Shown: one piece after another, positions 16,083 to 18,963 of the stretch | Layout: every line of letters starts with the position of its first letter | Numbering within the stretch: position 1 is the stretch's first letter | Assembly (NCBI GenBank): GCA_937877575.1 | Contig: CALFIZ010000083.1 | Location: 1-18,963, forward strand | Direction: 5' to 3' | Source of the DNA: an uncultured Marinilabiliales bacterium | Lineage (GTDB): Bacteria > Bacteroidota > Bacteroidia > Bacteroidales > BM520 | Length of the DNA: 18,963 bases | Program-made: the position numbers and the translations under genes | Notes under the pieces: model-generated | Seen by the model: only the letters and a program-made list of their open reading frames with translations | Database searches by the model: none | What the model was told of the DNA's origin: nothing

Positions 16083-18028
16083 TGATTAAGCAGGAGACCA
16101 TACAGACGATACTGGACACAGTAAACATCGAAGAAGTTGTCGGAGATTTCGTGTCACTCAAGAAAAGAGGCGCCAACTTGATAGGATTGTGCCCTTTTCA
16201 TAACGAGAAGACACCGTCGTTCACCGTCTCACCCGCAAAAGGCATCTATAAATGTTTCGGGTGCGGCAAGGCAGGCAACGCAGTCCAGTTCATCATGGAC
16301 CATGAACAATACTCCTACCCTGAAGCCCTCAAATACCTCGCAGCCAAATACAAGATTCCAGTCATTGAAACTGAAAGGACACCGGAAGAAATCCAGCTCG
16401 ACAACGATAAGGACCGGCTTTTCAACATCAATGCCTTTGTACAGAAATATTTCACCGACAATCTGCTCAACACACAGGCAGGCCAAGCCATAGGGCTCTC
16501 CTACTTCAGAAAACGCGGCTTCAACGATGCCACCATAAGCACATTCCAACTCGGCTACAGCATCGACAGCTACAACGCACTCATCGACTATTGTCACGAA
16601 AACGGATACAAAGATGACATCCTCGCCAAATCAGGACTTGCCGTTGTCCACGATGACGGAAAGATGTTTGACCGCTTCAGAGGTCGTGTGATGTTCCCGA
16701 TTCACAACCTTACCGGCAGAGTCATCGGCTTCGGAGGTCGAATACTGACTTCCGACAAAAACACGGCAAAATACCTCAACAGTCCTGAAAGTGATATTTA
16801 TCACAAAAGCGACACCCTGTATGGTATCTACATGGCAAAAAACTCCATAGTGTCAAAGAACTTCTGCTATCTTGTAGAAGGATATATGGATATGATAACC
16901 ATGTATCAGGCTGGCTTTACAAACGTTGTCGCCTCATCGGGCACATCACTGACAACCAATCAGATAAGGCTGATAAAGAGGTTCACCAACAACATCACAA
17001 TCATATATGACGGTGATGCGGCCGGCATCAAGGCTTCGCTGAGAGGCATAGACATGGTTCTATCCGAAGGCCTCAACGTAAAGATTATTCTGTTGCCGGA
17101 ACCGGAAGACCCCGACTCCTTCATCAAAAACAACCGCACATCCGATGTCATTGACTATTTTGAAAACAAACCGCGTGACTTCATCAGATTCAAAGCCGAA
17201 CTGCTCCTGAATGATGCCAAGGACGACCCGATAAAAAAAGCCGAGGTCATAAAGGACATCATTGCTTCAATTGCCGTCATCCCCGATGAAATATACCGGG
17301 CGATGTATATCAAGGAATGTTCCGACCTTCTCGGTGTAAAGGAGCAGTCCATCATCTTTGAAGTTAACAAGATAATCAGAAAAAAACTCGGCAAGAAATT
17401 TGACAGCCCCGACATACCGGTTCATGAAGACCCCACGCAGCAGCCTCTGACACCGGAGGAACAACATGCCGGAAAGATTAACAGCTTTGACATTTATGAA
17501 AGGGCTGTCATAGAAAAGCTGTTTCTTTACGGTGACCTGCAAGGCAGCTACGAACAAGGTGCTGAAAATGAGGCTCTGACGCTAAGCAATGCCGAATTTA
17601 TCATAAACGAGCTTGATGCCGAGGGCATAGAATTCAACAATCAGTTATACAGCAGGATTCTCAACATATACCGTGAAAATCTCCGCAACGGTATCGTACC
17701 CGGCCAACGGTATTTCATCAACAATGCCGACCGCGAAATATCAACTCTGGCAGCCGACCTTATCAGCACTCCTTACACCCTCAGCGAAAAATGGAAGGAG
17801 AATCACATATTTCCGCGTATGGAAACTGATGACATTCCCGACACCATAATCAAGACGCTGCTGAGCTTCAAGTCAGCATTTATCAAAAGGCTGCGCGCCG
17901 AAATACAGGAAAAGCTGAAGCATGCTGAAGACGGCAAAGCAGTGGAGGATTTATTAGAAACCGACAAGCAGTACAAGCAAGTGGAAATCAACATCGACAG
18001 CCTGCTAAATCGCACAATCAGCTACTAA
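16082..18028 (+). CDS. dnaG: DnaG, DNA primase
   Basis: DnaG synthesises the RNA primers for replication on single-stranded DNA at the fork. The 648 residues contain the three expected parts. The N-terminal CHC2 zinc-binding domain has Cys37, His40, Cys58 and Cys61 in CPFHNEKTPSF and YKCFGCGKAGN. The RNA-polymerase/TOPRIM core has VEGYMDM (Glu266), SSGTSLT and the metal-binding YDGDAAGIKAS (Asp310, Asp312), then EPEDPDSFI. From about residue 430 a less conserved C-terminal region follows, which in DnaG proteins binds the DnaB helicase. The ATG at 16082 overlaps the last base of the pfkB stop, and the CHC2 distance from it is normal. It is convergent with comEC; no terminator hairpin with a T-run is visible after the stop. 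Confidence 0.96.
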   Translation: MIKQETIQTILDTVNIEEVVGDFVSLKKRGANLIGLCPFHNEKTPSFTVSPAKGIYKCFGCGKAGNAVQFIMDHEQYSYPEALKYLAAKYKIPVIETERTPEEIQLDNDKDRLFNINAFVQKYFTDNLLNTQAGQAIGLSYFRKRGFNDATISTFQLGYSIDSYNALIDYCHENGYKDDILAKSGLAVVHDDGKMFDRFRGRVMFPIHNLTGRVIGFGGRILTSDKNTAKYLNSPESDIYHKSDTLYGIYMAKNSIVSKNFCYLVEGYMDMITMYQAGFTNVVASSGTSLTTNQIRLIKRFTNNITIIYDGDAAGIKASLRGIDMVLSEGLNVKIILLPEPEDPDSFIKNNRTSDVIDYFENKPRDFIRFKAELLLNDAKDDPIKKAEVIKDIIASIAVIPDEIYRAMYIKECSDLLGVKEQSIIFEVNKIIRKKLGKKFDSPDIPVHEDPTQQPLTPEEQHAGKINSFDIYERAVIEKLFLYGDLQGSYEQGAENEALTLSNAEFIINELDAEGIEFNNQLYSRILNIYRENLRNGIVPGQRYFINNADREISTLAADLISTPYTLSEKWKENHIFPRMETDDIPDTIIKTLLSFKSAFIKRLRAEIQEKLKHAEDGKAVEDLLETDKQYKQVEINIDSLLNRTISY

Positions 18029-18142
18029 CCGCGGCATCGACTCCTCCATGCCTCGAAAAAGCTGAACGCGCGCAGCGGCCGCAAAGGATACCCAATCACG
18101 TCGGGCATGAGGACAGGGAATGGAGCGTAGGACCGGGATGGA
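18029..18142. other. GC-rich intergenic element of unknown nature
   Basis: This stretch starts on the base after the dnaG stop and is about 62% G+C by hand count, clearly above the flanking genes. It contains CCGCGG (18029-18034), GCGGCCGC (18075-18082), and a short hairpin GGCAT...ATGCC (18033-18037 with 18048-18052). Several frames are open across it, which high G+C alone would cause. One on the minus strand ends ...RAFSFFEAWRSRCRG with a stop overlapping the dnaG stop; another on the plus strand continues the dnaG frame to TAG 18128-18130. There is no convincing start or known motif. It could be a dispersed intergenic repeat, a structured RNA or a decayed gene piece. The short unmarked remainder to 18166 shows nothing further. 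Confidence 0.4.
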
Positions 18143-18166
18143 TTGACAATCTTTATATTCGGCAAA

Positions 18167-18937
18167 TCACAATCCTCTCAGCAAAATCACCATCGCAACA
18201 CAGAGCATCAGCTTTATAACCTTGGCATTGGCACCGTTGTCCGTCACCTGCTTCATCATGGCCAGCAACACCGCAACCAATATCAACATTATGATGTCGA
18301 ACCCGATGCCCTGACACAACGAATATGGAACCCGTTCTATCACCTCTGCTGACATAGTCAACAGATTGACACACAGATAAAAAACCTTACCGGCAATAAC
18401 GCCGACAAAGGGCACAGCCGAAATCAGCATCATTACCATACCTAAATACAACGATATGGTCGCAAGCGGTATGGCTATGATGTTGGAAAACAAAAAATAT
18501 GTCGAGAAGGTGTGAAAATAATACAGTATTATTGGAGCAACCGCAAGTTGCACCGACACCGAAACACACATCAGCTCAACAATCCTATTCAAGGGAAACG
18601 GATATTTGTCAGTATTGGGGAGACTATCGCGGAACAACACTATTCCCGACACTGCTGCGTATGACATTTTTGCTCCCACAGAAAAAATAATGTTAGGATT
18701 GATTATCATCAAAATTAAGGCTGAGCCGCAAATATTGGCTATAACATTGTTCCGCCTGCCAGTCACTCTGCCTACAGTAGCCAAAGTCAGCATCAGAGAA
18801 GCACGGGTCACAGACGATGAAAATCCGGTTATCGCCGCATAAATCCACAACAGCATTACCGACAACAACGGAGCGATAAATCTTCGGAATCTGCGCCCTG
18901 GCAGCAAACCCACCAGAAAAGATATCAGCATAAAAAC
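18167..18937 (-). CDS. comEC: ComEC/Rec2-family DNA uptake channel (5' part missing)
   Basis: ComEC forms the inner-membrane channel for single-stranded DNA in natural transformation. The visible 257 codons carry the competence-domain signature YAAITGFSSSVTRASLM close to the truncated start, followed by many hydrophobic helices, for example CGSALILMIINPNIIFSVGAKMSYAAVSGIVLF, split by loops, and VQLAVAPIILYYFHTFSTYFLFSNIIAIPLA. The in-frame ATG at 18931 is internal, not the true start; the frame continues to 18937, where genomic sequence gives way to adapter. The protein ends about 20 residues after its last helix, without the soluble C-terminal region (metallo-beta-lactamase-like or degenerate) that many relatives have. 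The stop lies 24 bases from the GC-rich element. The family call is firm; a role in actual competence is not shown here. Confidence 0.87.
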   Translation of the reverse strand, partial: VFMLISFLVGLLPGRRFRRFIAPLLSVMLLWIYAAITGFSSSVTRASLMLTLATVGRVTGRRNNVIANICGSALILMIINPNIIFSVGAKMSYAAVSGIVLFRDSLPNTDKYPFPLNRIVELMCVSVSVQLAVAPIILYYFHTFSTYFLFSNIIAIPLATISLYLGMVMMLISAVPFVGVIAGKVFYLCVNLLTMSAEVIERVPYSLCQGIGFDIIMLILVAVLLAMMKQVTDNGANAKVIKLMLCVAMVILLRGL

Positions 18938-18963
18938 AGATCGGAAGAGCGTCGTGTAGGGAA
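18938..18963. other. Illumina TruSeq adapter remnant at contig end (artefact)
   Basis: The final 26 bases begin AGATCGGAAGAGC, the universal Illumina TruSeq adapter core, and continue GTCGTGTAGGGAA exactly as in the read-through adapter of that kit. They interrupt the comEC reading frame and are not genomic. The contig should be trimmed to 18937. Confidence 0.96.

Noticed and set aside
18075..18082. NotI-type palindrome GCGGCCGC near a SacII-type CCGCGG, suggesting cloning-vector linker
   Set aside because: The surrounding bases do not match a multiple cloning site, the two sites are 40 bases apart, and the contig continues normally into comEC on the far side.
18929..18931. ATG as the true start of the minus-strand comEC gene
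   Set aside because: The protein begins inside the competence domain, and the frame runs on to the adapter junction, so the gene is truncated there.
1..18963. CRISPR arrays, insertion sequences, prophage or toxin-antitoxin genes
   Set aside because: I saw no regularly spaced repeats, no transposase or integrase motifs and no terminal inverted repeats with target duplications.

Overview
This window reads as a chromosomal contig from a member of the Bacteroidota, most likely the order Bacteroidales. Three things support this. There is a complete PorP plus GldK-L-M-N (PorK-L-M-N) block, which encodes the core of the type IX secretion system (T9SS) and is confined to that phylum. Several genes are preceded by the Bacteroidota-type -7 element TAnnTTTG rather than sigma-70 boxes. 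Shine-Dalgarno sequences are largely absent. The genus cannot be fixed by reading. The right end is a contig end: the last 26 bases are Illumina adapter, not genome.

Layout. Positions 1-810 (minus) hold queA, whose 3' part lies off the left edge. It is divergent from the T9SS block, and the two share a palindromic promoter region (823-869). The plus strand then carries porP/sprF, gldK, gldL, gldM and gldN (888-6604), followed without a gap by recG (GTG start on the base after the gldN stop) and, 21 bases later, polA (to 11584). No terminator is visible between porP and polA. A fresh -7 element at 11601 precedes a two-gene unit: a DPM1/GtrB-type polyprenyl-phosphate glycosyltransferase overlapping a large multi-pass membrane protein with a C-terminal soluble region (to 14878). 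A tRNA-Asn gene with its own terminator lies on the minus strand (14891-15011). It shares a second divergent promoter region with a PfkB/adenosine-kinase-family gene that overlaps dnaG (15108-18028). The minus-strand 3' part of comEC (18167-18937) runs off the contig end. Between dnaG and comEC lies a GC-rich stretch (18029-18142) that does not resemble its surroundings.

How the genes work together. The outer-membrane protein PorP, the periplasmic GldK/GldN ring and the inner-membrane GldL/GldM proton-driven motor are successive layers of one secretion machine. recG and polA are DNA repair and replication genes that appear to share its transcript. The glycosyltransferase and membrane-protein pair looks like a lipid-linked sugar donor synthase plus a periplasmic transfer enzyme. 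queA, tRNA-Asn, adenosine kinase, dnaG and comEC are housekeeping or competence genes.

No stretch longer than 300 bases lacks a gene. I found no CRISPR array, insertion sequence, prophage or obviously new system. The less ordinary points are the GC-rich dnaG/comEC intergenic element, the two mirror-image divergent promoters, the T9SS-recG-polA linkage, the glycosylation pair and the adapter at the contig end.
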